NCBI RefSeq assembly: GCF_037975445.1
Contig: NZ_CP150254.1
Coordinates: 742,001-806,000 of the forward strand
Source: Peribacillus sp. FSL P2-0133
Lineage (GTDB): Bacteria > Bacillota > Bacilli > Bacillales > DSM-1321
Direction: 5' to 3'
DNA: 64,000 nucleotides
Positions 26,223 to 34,093 of the stretch are shown one piece after another. Within the stretch, counting starts at the first letter, position 1; each line of letters starts with the position of its first letter. Below the pieces are notes generated by a model. That model did not search any database. It was not told where the DNA came from and saw nothing but the letters and a program-made list of their open reading frames with translations. A program made the translations under genes and the position numbers.

Positions 26223-27104
26223 CTACTTATGAGACAACGCTTCCCTCGTATATTTCAGCCATTCTTTTGCAGCGTATGAAAGGTAATGGTCCTTACTCCA
26301 TATAAATCCCAAATTCCAACTGATGGAGGGGTTTTTAACCTTGATTGTCTTTACGCGCTCATCATGACGGCATAAACTTTCCGGTAATAGAGCAACGCCA
26401 AGTTTACAGTAGACCATTTCCTCAATAAAATCCCAGCGTGAGCTTTCAGTAACGATATGTGGAGAAAAACCAGCTTCATTACAGGATGAAATGATGAGAT
26501 CACGAAGGACGTAATCTTTATTGAATAAGATGAAAGATTCGTTTTCCAAGTCGGCCAAATCGATTTCTTCCTTATAAGCATGCGGATGGGTGGGATGAAC
26601 AATCAAGTTGATGTCTTCTTCCAAAAAAGCAAAATGATGAAAATGTGCGGTGTTGGTTGGCAGGACTATTACTCCTATATCAATTAAGTCATTTTGGACG
26701 GATTCTTCTATTTTCTTTGAACCATCCTCTACTAATTGAAAGGTAATATTGGGATAGTCCTCGTGAAAACGGCTAAGAATTCGGGGGAAGAAAGAAGCGT
26801 CGATGATCGGCGGCAGCCCGATGCGTATATGTCCCTTTTTTAAACCTAATAAATTGTCCATTTCCGTTTCTAAATTGTGAAAGGCCTTATCAATCAATTT
26901 TGCCTGCTCTAAGACAACCCTGCCTGCATCGGTCAAGATCAGTTGCTTACGTGAACGATCAAAAAGCTCAACACCTAGCTCGGTTTCCAGGTTTTTAATC
27001 ATTTTGCTGATGGTCGGCTGGGTAATGAATAGATGGTCGGCAGCACGAGTGAAGCTATTGAAATTGGTTACCTCTATAAAGTATTGCAAATGTTTAATAT
27101 CCAT
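26223..27104 (-). CDS. LysR-family transcriptional regulator (CidR/YwbI-like)
   Basis: Regulator of 293 residues. The winged HTH at 1-60 (FNSFTRAADHLFITQPTISKMIKNLE) is followed by a periplasmic-binding-type effector domain from about 90. It resembles B. subtilis YwbI/CidR-like proteins by eye. No divergently transcribed target gene adjoins it: the upstream neighbour is the universal stress protein on the same strand. The target is thus unclear. AGGTGACG precedes the ATG. Confidence 0.85.
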   Translation of the reverse strand: MDIKHLQYFIEVTNFNSFTRAADHLFITQPTISKMIKNLETELGVELFDRSRKQLILTDAGRVVLEQAKLIDKAFHNLETEMDNLLGLKKGHIRIGLPPIIDASFFPRILSRFHEDYPNITFQLVEDGSKKIEESVQNDLIDIGVIVLPTNTAHFHHFAFLEEDINLIVHPTHPHAYKEEIDLADLENESFILFNKDYVLRDLIISSCNEAGFSPHIVTESSRWDFIEEMVYCKLGVALLPESLCRHDERVKTIKVKNPSISWNLGFIWSKDHYLSYAAKEWLKYTREALSHK

Positions 27105-27199
27105 TGCGTCACCTGTTATCCTCGTTTAAAATTAGTTTCATTTTACCCGTAAACGGAAGTGTTTGTAAAACATGATAAGCTATGCTGGGGTTTCATGCA

Positions 27200-27240
27200 C
27201 GCATAAATAAGCTGGACTCCAAAGGGGGAACCCAGCTTAT
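27200..27240 (-). terminator. Probable terminator after universal stress protein gene
   Basis: The stem ATAAGCTGG/CCAGCTTAT with inner GGACTCC/GGGGGAACC pairing is followed leftwards only by a weak TTATTTATG tract. Confidence 0.55.
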
Positions 27241-27272
27241 GAAAGGGCTGGCAAGAGTATCTGCCGTAAATT

Positions 27273-27698
27273 TTATTTGACCAACAAGACGGGCACTGGG
27301 GAATGTTGAACGATGTAGTGGCTCACGCTGCCTAAGAATTCCTTGAAACCACTCAATCCGCGGCTGCCCATGATGATAAGATCACAATTCTGGGATTTTG
27401 CATGTTCCAATAAAGTCGTGATGGCTGAACCCTCTACGACAAATGTCTGGGATGCATTCGGGATTTCGGATAAAAGCGCTTCCGCTTTTTTAATCACTTC
27501 CTTGCCATATTTGAGCATGGATTCTTCGATTTCCTGAAAGGCATTGCCATATATATTTGGTTTGATCGGCAGCGTTACAGCGTGAAGTATCTGGATTTCT
27601 ATAGCGGGATCCAGGTTCGCTAATTCAATCGCTTTTTCTAAAGATTTAAGAGCCAATTCAGATTCATCATAAGCAACTAATATTTTTGAACATAGCAT
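27273..27698 (-). CDS. Universal stress protein (UspA family)
   Basis: Cytoplasmic protein of 141 residues. The Usp fold begins ILVAYDESELALKSLEKAIELA. The C-terminal ATP-binding signature is present as GSRGLSGFKEFLGSVSHYIV, with the usual G-2X-G-9X-G-S spacing. It ends SPVPVLLVK. Typically induced under stress and binds nucleotides. The start was placed at ATG 27698, with AAGGGA about 11 bases before; a frame from 27746 adds 16 unlikely residues. Monocistronic. Confidence 0.86.
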   Translation of the reverse strand: MLCSKILVAYDESELALKSLEKAIELANLDPAIEIQILHAVTLPIKPNIYGNAFQEIEESMLKYGKEVIKKAEALLSEIPNASQTFVVEGSAITTLLEHAKSQNCDLIIMGSRGLSGFKEFLGSVSHYIVQHSPVPVLLVK

Positions 27699-27795
27699 TG
27701 ATCGATCATTCCCTTCTTTTAAAAGAATATACCCATAGTATATCAATATAAATCTTTCATGCAGTTTTATATATTATAAATTTTGTGAATATTTA

Positions 27796-27826
27796 TTGAA
27801 GTTTACGTTAACGTCAATGTTAAAAT
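27796..27826 (+). promoter_or_regulatory. MerR-type promoter with operator in a 19-base spacer
   Basis: TTGAAG (27796-27801) and TAAAAT (27821-27826) are 19 bases apart, the long spacing used by MerR-family-controlled promoters. The palindromic core TTTACGTTAACGTCAA fills the spacer and matches the LiuR/KguR-type motif TTGACGTTAACGTAAAC. The downstream gene is a MerR regulator, so autoregulation and control of the whole operon are likely. Confidence 0.7.
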
Positions 27827-27863
27827 AAAGGTAAATAATCCCTTTGTAAAGTGTGGTTTTAAC

Positions 27864-28259
27864 ATGTACACCATTTCTGAGTTAGCAAAAGAATTCGGAT
27901 TGACGACAAGGACCCTCCGATATTATGAGGAACTGGGTATGCTTAGGCCAAAGCGTACTGAATCGGGAAAAAGAGTTTATGGAAAGAAAGAATATGCACA
28001 GCTCAAAATCATAATGCGCGGTAAGAAATATGGTTTTTCGTTAGTGGAAATAAAGGATATAGTCCTTTTATTCGATAAGGATAGGACAGGCATTAAGCAA
28101 TTGGAAAAAACGATTGAAACTGCAGGACAGAAATTAAACGAAATTAATGAACGCATTAAAGAGCTGGATGGGTTGAAGCAGGATTTTGAACAGGTAATCA
28201 AAGGCTTTACCGAAACCCTTCATGACTTGAAAGTGAACGATGAAACAGGCAAGCGGTGA
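27864..28259 (+). CDS. MerR-family regulator of acyl-CoA catabolism (LiuR-like)
   Basis: Regulator of 131 residues. The MerR HTH is at 1-70 (YTISELAKEFGLTTRTLRYYEELGML...), then a coiled-coil dimer helix (about 80-120). No effector-binding Cys cluster is present, so it is not a metal sensor. Position ahead of four acyl-CoA genes and the LiuR-like operator fit a repressor of branched-chain or fatty acid breakdown that senses an acyl-CoA. A frequent arrangement in Bacillus is MerR plus acyl-CoA dehydrogenase. The effector is inferred. Confidence 0.84.
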   Translation: MYTISELAKEFGLTTRTLRYYEELGMLRPKRTESGKRVYGKKEYAQLKIIMRGKKYGFSLVEIKDIVLLFDKDRTGIKQLEKTIETAGQKLNEINERIKELDGLKQDFEQVIKGFTETLHDLKVNDETGKR

Positions 28260-28333
28260 AATTAATCTTGAAAATAGGTTTTGATGATAGTGAGAGATGA
28301 ATATATATTCTAGAAAACAAATGGGGTGGGAAT

Positions 28334-29101
28334 TTGGAAATTCAAGAAACCATTGCAGTTGTGACAGGCGGGGCTTCTGGTCTGGGAGCTGCGACAGTAA
28401 GAAACATCATTAAAAAAGGTGGAAAAGCGGTCATATTTGACCTCTCGGAAGAAAACGGCACTAAAATGGCTCAGGAATTGGGAGATTCAGTGCTGTTTAT
28501 TAAAACGGATGTAACTAGTGAGGAAAGCGTATCGGTAGCATTGGATGAAGGAATGAAAAAATTCGGGAGCATCAATACGGTCATCAACTGTGCAGGCATT
28601 GCGATTGCAGAGAAGGTCATAGGCAGAAAAGGTATACATGAATTGAAAGCGTTCTCAAATGTCGTGCAGATCAATTTGATCGGTACGTTTAACGTAATCC
28701 GGCTTGCGGCGGAAAAAATGGTCGAAAATGAACCGAACCAAGAGGGGGAGCGTGGGGTCATTATCAATACAGCTTCGGTAGCTGCCTTTGAAGGACAAAT
28801 CGGACAAGCCGCATATAGTGCCTCTAAGGGGGGGATTGTTGCTATGACTTTGCCGATCGCAAGGGAACTTGCCACTAAAGGGATACGTGTCGTATCGATT
28901 GCACCCGGTCTATTCCATACTCCGATGTTTGATTCATTGCCTGAAGAAGCTAGGACGTCATTAGGTAAAACCGTGCCATTCCCACCAAGGCTCGGGTATC
29001 CCGAAGAGTACGCTAAACTAACGGAAAGCATCATAACGAATCCAATGCTGAATGGGGAAACCATCAGACTTGATGGGGCCATTAGAATGTCACCCAGGTA
29101 A
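28334..29101 (+). CDS. SDR-family 3-hydroxyacyl-CoA dehydrogenase-like protein
   Basis: NAD-dependent enzyme of 255 residues. The Rossmann motif is GGASGLG (12-18), NCAG lies in the middle, and the active site Ser (NTASVAAF) and YSASK are intact. It is similar in type to 3-hydroxyacyl-CoA dehydrogenase type 2 (HSD17B10), which oxidises 2-methyl-3-hydroxybutyryl-CoA and fatty 3-hydroxyacyl-CoAs, including the family-typical GLFHTPMFDSLPEE. Start codon is TTG with GGGGTGGG in front. Second gene of the MerR operon. A cre-like site lies inside the coding region at 28644. Confidence 0.82.
   Translation: MEIQETIAVVTGGASGLGAATVRNIIKKGGKAVIFDLSEENGTKMAQELGDSVLFIKTDVTSEESVSVALDEGMKKFGSINTVINCAGIAIAEKVIGRKGIHELKAFSNVVQINLIGTFNVIRLAAEKMVENEPNQEGERGVIINTASVAAFEGQIGQAAYSASKGGIVAMTLPIARELATKGIRVVSIAPGLFHTPMFDSLPEEARTSLGKTVPFPPRLGYPEEYAKLTESIITNPMLNGETIRLDGAIRMSPR
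28644..28657 (+). promoter_or_regulatory. Candidate CcpA cre site inside the SDR gene
   Basis: TGAAAGCGTTCTCA matches the consensus TGWAANCGNTNWCA at every position. It lies about 310 bases into the coding region, where a CcpA roadblock would repress the acyl-CoA operon on glucose. A chance match within a coding region cannot be excluded. Confidence 0.42.
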
Positions 29102-29180
29102 GTTGTTAATTCCTTCAGGGCAATCCATGTAAATCTGGAAAAAGAGCCTCGGACAAAGAAATGGAGAGGAGAGAAAACAG

Positions 29181-30326
29181 ATGAAGCATCCATACCTAAG
29201 TGAAGATCATGAAATTTTCCGTAAGTCATTCCGAAAGTTTTTAGAGAAAGAAGCAGTTCCCAACTATGAACGATGGGAAGAAGAGAGGATAATTCCCCGG
29301 TCATTCTGGGTGAAAATGGGGGAACAGGGTTTTTTATGTCCGGACCTTGGTGAAGATTATGGGGGTTCCGGGGTAGATTGGGGCTTTGCTGTCATAATTA
29401 ATGAAGAATTGGAAAGAGTCGGTTCTGGTTTCATTGGTTTCGGACTTCACAGTGACATCACCGTTCCGTATATTTCCGCATACGGAAATGAGTCGCAGAA
29501 ACAGCGCTGGCTACCTAAATGCACGACAGGGGAAATCATTACAGCCATTGCCATGACAGAGCCTGGCACAGGTTCGGATTTGGCCAATATTAAAACGACT
29601 GCCATTTTGGATGGAGATCATTACATATTAAATGGCCAAAAGACATTCATCACAAATGGCATTCATTCGGATTTGGTCATCGTTGCCTGTAAAACGGATC
29701 CAAGTGCCGTTCCGAAACATAAAGGTGTTAGCTTAGTCGTGGTCGAAAGGGATACACCCGGATTTTCCAGGGGGCGAAAACTGAAGAAACTTGGCTTGCA
29801 CTGTCAGGATACAGCAGAACTCATCTTCGAGGATTGCCGTATTCCTAAGGAAAACCTGCTTGGTGAAGAAGGCAAGGGGTTTACTTACTTAATGGAAAAA
29901 CTGCAGCAGGAACGCCTTGTGGTAGCAATTTGTGCTCAAACCGCATCTGAGGATATGCTGGCCGATACGATTGAGTACGTGAAGGGCAGGGAAGCGTTCG
30001 GAAAATCCGTAAGTCAGTTTCAAAATACCCAATTCAAAATCGCGGAAATGGCAACGGAAATCAAAATGGGGCGTGCCTTCCTAGAGCAATTGATCGCCAA
30101 ACATATGGCTGGTGAACAGGTTGTAACGGAAGTTTCGATGGCAAAATGGCGTTTGACGGAGACTGCCAGAAAAATATCCATTGAATGCATGCAGCTCCAT
30201 GGCGGCTATGGATTTATGGAGGAATACAAGATTGCCAGAAGGTATCGGGATGTTCCGGTAGCAAGCATCTATGCCGGGACAAATGAAATCATGAAGAAAA
30301 TCATCGCTAAGAATCTGGGTCTATAA
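29181..30326 (+). CDS. Acyl-CoA dehydrogenase (isovaleryl/long-chain type active site)
   Basis: FAD enzyme of 381 residues that introduces the alpha-beta double bond. The N-terminal helical domain, the middle AMTEPGTGSDLANIKTTA and GQKTFITNGIHSDL, and the C-terminal MQLHGGYGFMEEY...YAGTNEIM are standard. The residue preceding GT in YAGT is Ala, not the catalytic Glu of MCAD-type enzymes. The base is probably Glu244 in LQQERLVVA, as in isovaleryl- and long-chain-type dehydrogenases. GGAGAGGAGAG precedes the ATG. Chain-length preference is not settled. Confidence 0.86.
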   Translation: MKHPYLSEDHEIFRKSFRKFLEKEAVPNYERWEEERIIPRSFWVKMGEQGFLCPDLGEDYGGSGVDWGFAVIINEELERVGSGFIGFGLHSDITVPYISAYGNESQKQRWLPKCTTGEIITAIAMTEPGTGSDLANIKTTAILDGDHYILNGQKTFITNGIHSDLVIVACKTDPSAVPKHKGVSLVVVERDTPGFSRGRKLKKLGLHCQDTAELIFEDCRIPKENLLGEEGKGFTYLMEKLQQERLVVAICAQTASEDMLADTIEYVKGREAFGKSVSQFQNTQFKIAEMATEIKMGRAFLEQLIAKHMAGEQVVTEVSMAKWRLTETARKISIECMQLHGGYGFMEEYKIARRYRDVPVASIYAGTNEIMKKIIAKNLGL

Positions 30327-30353
30327 TAATAGGATGAGAAGGGGAGAGAGTAT

Positions 30354-31505
30354 ATGCGGGAAGTGGTTATCGTTGAAGGGATCCGCACGCCAGTAGGCAG
30401 AAGGAACGGTGTCTTGAAAGACGTTCGCCCAGATGATCTGGCAGGGGAAGTATTGAAGAAGCTGATTGAAAAGGCAGGCATCGATCCTGCTATTGTCGAT
30501 GATGTCATTTTAGGTTGTGTTTCACAGTCGGGCGAACAGGCCGGTGATATAGCAAGGGTTGCTGCACTGATTGCTGGATTTCCGATTGAAGTTCCGGGAA
30601 CGACGATTGACCGTCAATGCGGATCAAGTCAGCAGGCAGTCCATTTCGCTTCCCAGGCCATCTTGTCAGGTGATATGGATGTGGTAGTGGCCGGTGGTGT
30701 GGAAAACATGTCACGAGTTCCCATGGGGTCTAATTATCAAGGTGCTGTAACAAGCCAAAAGTATATGGACTCGTATGAGGTGATCAACCAAGGTTTGTCA
30801 GCTGAGAGAATCGCCGATAAGTGGGGAATAACACGGGAAGATTGTGATCAGTTTTCCGTTGAGAGTCATGCCAAGGCAATACGTGCTCAAAAAGAAGGGC
30901 ATTTTTTCCGTGAAATGATATCAGTAACGGGTACTGATAAAGAAGGAAATCAAATCGAAGTTACGGAAGATCAAGGCCCAAGGGATGGAACTACGCTTGA
31001 AGTACTTGCTGGATTGAAACCGGTTTTTCAAGAAGGCGGTTTAATCCATGCAGGGAACTCAAGTCAGATCAGTGACGGTGCTGCCGCTTTATTATTGATG
31101 GAACGCAGTAAAGCCGAAGAACTTGGAGTGAAACCGCGCTTTAAAGTGCATACACGGGTTGTTGTCGGGTCAGATCCTACCCTGATGCTTACGGGACCGA
31201 TTCCCGCCACCCAAAAAGCTTTGGAAAAAGCAGGTCTTACAATTGATGATATCGATATCTTTGAAGTGAATGAGGCTTTCGCTCCTGTACCGATTGCCTG
31301 GCTAAAAGAAACGGGGGCAGACCCCCAAAAGCTGAATCCAAATGGCGGGGCGATTGCCTTGGGTCATCCTCTTGGCGGAAGTGGGGCCCGATTGATGGTG
31401 TCGATGATCCATGAGTTAGAAAGGACGGGCGGCCGTTATGGGCTGCAAACAATGTGTGAAGGCCACGGCATGGCAAATGCAACCATCATTGAAAGATTGG
31501 ACTGA
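30354..31505 (+). CDS. Acetyl-CoA acyltransferase (thiolase)
   Basis: Thiolase of 383 residues that cleaves 3-ketoacyl-CoA with CoA. The nucleophile is Cys89 (DRQCGSSQQA), with the NEAFAP block, GGAIALGHPLG His and the second Cys in TMCEGHGMAN all intact. Usual length is about 390. It is 27 bases past the acyl-CoA dehydrogenase and has GGGGAGAG in front. With the SDR and the dehydrogenase it completes three of the four beta-oxidation steps; no hydratase gene is present in this cluster. Confidence 0.9.
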   Translation: MREVVIVEGIRTPVGRRNGVLKDVRPDDLAGEVLKKLIEKAGIDPAIVDDVILGCVSQSGEQAGDIARVAALIAGFPIEVPGTTIDRQCGSSQQAVHFASQAILSGDMDVVVAGGVENMSRVPMGSNYQGAVTSQKYMDSYEVINQGLSAERIADKWGITREDCDQFSVESHAKAIRAQKEGHFFREMISVTGTDKEGNQIEVTEDQGPRDGTTLEVLAGLKPVFQEGGLIHAGNSSQISDGAAALLLMERSKAEELGVKPRFKVHTRVVVGSDPTLMLTGPIPATQKALEKAGLTIDDIDIFEVNEAFAPVPIAWLKETGADPQKLNPNGGAIALGHPLGGSGARLMVSMIHELERTGGRYGLQTMCEGHGMANATIIERLD

Positions 31506-31637
31506 AGCCGGACTATCCATTTATGAACATTCATAATTCGCACGAAAGTAAAAGCTGAAAAAGGGATGAAGCCGACCATCTGCAGGCTTTGCCTGAACTC
31601 TTCCTGTTGATGGTGGTTACTTGAGGAGGAACATGAT

Positions 31638-33218
31638 ATGTCAGTAACGATTAAAAATATCTTTGATCAGACGGTTCAGAAATTTCCCATTAAAGAAGCT
31701 ATATACGACGTGAGAAGAAATATCCGCTATACGTACATTCAATGGAATGAGCAGGTGAATAGGTTGGCGGCGGCCCTTCAAGCGGAAGGGGTGCGAAAAG
31801 GGGACAGGGTCTCTACGTACCTTTACAACAATGAAGAGCTTGCAACAGCATTCTTTGCCTGTGCAAAAATCGGTGCAATCTTTAACCCGATCAACTTCCG
31901 TTTAATGCCGGAAGAGTTGGCCTTCATCTTGAACGACGCTGCTCCAAAGATCGTTTTATTCGAACACGAATTGGAATCGAACGTTGCCGCGGTTGAAAAA
32001 CGATTTCCGACAACGGCTTTTTGGTATATAGATGATGATGTGCCTGGATATGCAAAAGGTTACCGCCAGAAAATGGCCAGTATTTCATCGAAGCCAGATG
32101 AAGTGGACGTTCACGAAGATGATGTCTATGCCATCATGTATACGAGCGGGACAACCGGACGCCCCAAAGGGGTCATTCACCTTCATAAAGACATGGTCAA
32201 ACAGGCCGAGATTTTAAAAGAGGCCATGAAGTATGAACGCTCTGATATCGGTTTGATCACTGCGCCGATGTTTCATTGTGCTGAATTGCACTGTTCCTTT
32301 TTACCTCGCATACAGGTCGGTGCCGCAAATGTCATATTACATCAGTTTAATCCCAAAAAGGTCATGGAACTGATTGAATCCGAAGGAGTCACCAAGTTTT
32401 TTGCTGCACCTACGATGTGGAACATGCTCATCCAGGAAAACTTGGATGAGTACAAATTCCAGAGTTTGAAGCTTGGGCTTTATGGAGCAGCCCCGATGGC
32501 TCCAACACTTGTACGTGCCTGTCAGGAAAAACTCGGCATCCAGTTCATCCAAGCTTATGGAATGACTGAAATGGGTCCCGCCATCACTCTCCTATTGGAG
32601 GAAGATCAAATTAGGAAAGCGGGTTCTGCCGGCAAGGCATGTTCCGATCATGAAATCATCATTGCCCGTCCGAATGACGAAGGGCCATCGGATCCCGAGG
32701 ATAGGATGGAACCTGGGGAAACAGGGGAAATCCTTGTGAAGGGTCCGTGTATCATGAAGGGTTACTTTCAAAAAGATAGAGAGACCGAAAAGGCGCTTTA
32801 CAAAGGCTGGTACCATTCCGGTGACATCGGTTTCCTGGATGAAGATGGATATCTGTGGGTCAAGGACCGGGTGGACGACATGATTATTTCTGGAGGGGAA
32901 AATATTTATCCACGTGAAGTGGAAGATACACTATATGAACACCAAGGAGTTCTCGACTGTGCAGTACTGGGTCAGCCGGATGAACAATGGGGGGAAATAG
33001 TGACGGCCTTCATCGTAGCCAAAGACCCTTCGCTAGCGGAAACAGATTTAGAAACCTGGTGTAAAAACAGTGTTACACTAGCGAACTATAAACGTCCAAG
33101 AAGATATATCTTCTGTAATGAGCTGCCCCGAAACGCAAGCGGGAAGATACAAAAATTCTTGCTTCGTAAACAGTTGGAAGATAATGTTGATGGTAAAAGT
33201 TTGGGGAACCTTCTTTAA
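31638..33218 (+). CDS. Acyl-CoA synthetase (AMP-forming, fatty-acid type)
   Basis: Adenylating enzyme of 526 residues that activates carboxylic acids to acyl-CoA. The AMP-binding motif YTSGTTGRPKGVIH (around 168-181), the AYGMTEMGP motif, GWYHSGDIG and the catalytic Lys near the C-terminus (PRNASGKIQKF) are all intact. Last gene of the MerR cluster, 132 bases after the thiolase. That gap contains no promoter I can call. GAGGAGGAAC precedes the ATG. Substrate could be long, medium or branched-chain acids. Confidence 0.87.
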   Translation: MSVTIKNIFDQTVQKFPIKEAIYDVRRNIRYTYIQWNEQVNRLAAALQAEGVRKGDRVSTYLYNNEELATAFFACAKIGAIFNPINFRLMPEELAFILNDAAPKIVLFEHELESNVAAVEKRFPTTAFWYIDDDVPGYAKGYRQKMASISSKPDEVDVHEDDVYAIMYTSGTTGRPKGVIHLHKDMVKQAEILKEAMKYERSDIGLITAPMFHCAELHCSFLPRIQVGAANVILHQFNPKKVMELIESEGVTKFFAAPTMWNMLIQENLDEYKFQSLKLGLYGAAPMAPTLVRACQEKLGIQFIQAYGMTEMGPAITLLLEEDQIRKAGSAGKACSDHEIIIARPNDEGPSDPEDRMEPGETGEILVKGPCIMKGYFQKDRETEKALYKGWYHSGDIGFLDEDGYLWVKDRVDDMIISGGENIYPREVEDTLYEHQGVLDCAVLGQPDEQWGEIVTAFIVAKDPSLAETDLETWCKNSVTLANYKRPRRYIFCNELPRNASGKIQKFLLRKQLEDNVDGKSLGNLL

Positions 33219-33392
33219 TGCCGGGGTCAGTAGCGGATAAAACCACTGACAAGTTAGGGTGGAAAAGCCATATAGTATTGCTTCGCATGCGATAATACTT
33301 GGAAGGAAGAAATTTAATAAAGACCGTAAAAGATATAGATGAACTATTATATAAATAATAATCCTGTGGAACAAATCAAGAAGAGAGAATAG

Positions 33393-33562
33393 TTATCCAC
33401 AACAAAAATGCAGCGTGATTAGCATAACATCCCTTTTATCCACATAATCCACAGGGTTATCCAGAAATAACATTATTTTCATGTTAATAAGGTGAGTTAT
33501 TGTACTTATAGTTTGTCAGTATTTTCAGAATATATCCACAATATACACAGGGTTGTGGATAA
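33393..33562. promoter_or_regulatory. DnaA-box cluster
   Basis: Three perfect DnaA boxes TTATCCACA occur within 170 bases: 33393-33401 (+), 33436-33444 (+), 33554-33562 (-). Three more have one mismatch: TAATCCACA 33445-33453, TTATCCAGA 33457-33465 and ATATCCACA 33532-33540. ATATACACA at 33541 has two mismatches. An A+T-rich stretch lies between the two groups. There is no dnaA or dnaN nearby, so this is not oriC. It resembles the extra-origin DnaA-binding clusters of B. subtilis, which titrate DnaA or link replication to gene expression. Confidence 0.82.
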
Positions 33563-33579
33563 GCTATGTAAATAAAGAA

Positions 33580-33608
33580 AACACAAGGGGCTGATTTACT
33601 CCCCCTTG
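33580..33608 (-). terminator. Possible terminator after yfhD
   Basis: The stem CAAGGGG/CCCCCTTG lies 20 bases past the yfhD stop; the following T-tract (TGTGTTTTC leftwards) is weak. Confidence 0.42.
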
Positions 33609-33627
33609 GTTTGGTTTATCCTGCTTA

Positions 33628-33810
33628 TTAACGGCGATTATGAGCACGGCGGTCAGCCGCATTGGCCCGGGCTTGTGCCTCGATGTCTTCCTGGTCAGCC
33701 AGTTCGGAAGAATATTCAACGTCAAGTCCGTCACTTTTCAGGTTTTTAGGAACCTGAGGAAGTTTTTGTTTGTTCTTATCTCGATTATGGTGTATGTTAT
33801 TTCGTCCCAT
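33628..33810 (-). CDS. yfhD: YfhD-family small protein
   Basis: Basic, hydrophilic protein of 60 residues beginning MGRNNIHHNRDKNKQKLPQ and ending ARANAADRRAHNRR, which I recognise as YfhD. Function unknown. Composition is like small spore-associated proteins. The start is ATG 33810 with AGGGGG nearby; the longer frame from 33894 runs back through the yfhE terminator and is not credible. It keeps the B. subtilis order yfhD-yfhE-yfhF. Confidence 0.9.
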   Translation of the reverse strand: MGRNNIHHNRDKNKQKLPQVPKNLKSDGLDVEYSSELADQEDIEAQARANAADRRAHNRR

Positions 33811-33827
33811 GTTAGCGCCCCCTAGAA

Positions 33828-33875
33828 TAAAAAATAAGCTGGAGATGAATTCACTAATCATCTCCAGCTTATTTT
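33828..33875 (-). terminator. Terminator between yfhE and yfhD
   Basis: The perfect 16-base stem AATAAGCTGGAGATGA / TCATCTCCAGCTTATT is followed leftwards by TTTTTTATTC. Confidence 0.9.
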
Positions 33876-33917
33876 GTGTTGAGTGGCTGTTCAAAATGTA
33901 CGGGAAAAAACTCCAAA

Positions 33918-34040
33918 CTAACGACGGGATTTCTTCTCGGTATATCCACCAGCTCGATCTGCTTTTTTAAATTCGCGAGCATAAAGAATCGCTTGGGTAC
34001 TAGTTAAGTTACTTTTCTCTTTATCGTGTTTTTTGAGCAA
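33918..34040 (-). CDS. yfhE: YfhE-family small protein
   Basis: Protein of 40 residues reading KEKSNLTSTQAILYAREFKK and ADRAGGYTEKKSRR, the recognisable YfhE pattern. The start is TTG at 34040 behind GGAGATGATCTAA. Function unknown. It sits between yfhD and yfhF as in B. subtilis and has its own strong terminator. Confidence 0.85.
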   Translation of the reverse strand: MLKKHDKEKSNLTSTQAILYAREFKKADRAGGYTEKKSRR

Positions 34041-34093
34041 TTAGATCATCTCCATTTCACTTAATATCCCTATTTTTTCCTAAAATGACCCTT

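Larger units (their letters stand above)
33219..33627. other. Gene-free stretch of about 400 bases holding the DnaA-box cluster
   Basis: The first ~170 bases after the acyl-CoA synthetase are A+T-rich without a convincing hairpin-plus-T terminator. The rest is dominated by the DnaA-box cluster at 33393-33562 and the small hairpin at 33580-33608. No ORF with a ribosome site was seen. Confidence 0.55.

Noticed and set aside
28471-29304. 277-residue minus-strand ORF
   Set aside because: It lies antisense to the SDR gene and the start of the acyl-CoA dehydrogenase gene, has no ribosome site and no recognisable motif. It is a shadow of the + strand genes.
33393-33562. DnaA-box cluster as oriC or a plasmid origin
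   Set aside because: No dnaA, dnaN or rep gene is nearby and the surrounding genes are the conserved yfh chromosomal backbone.
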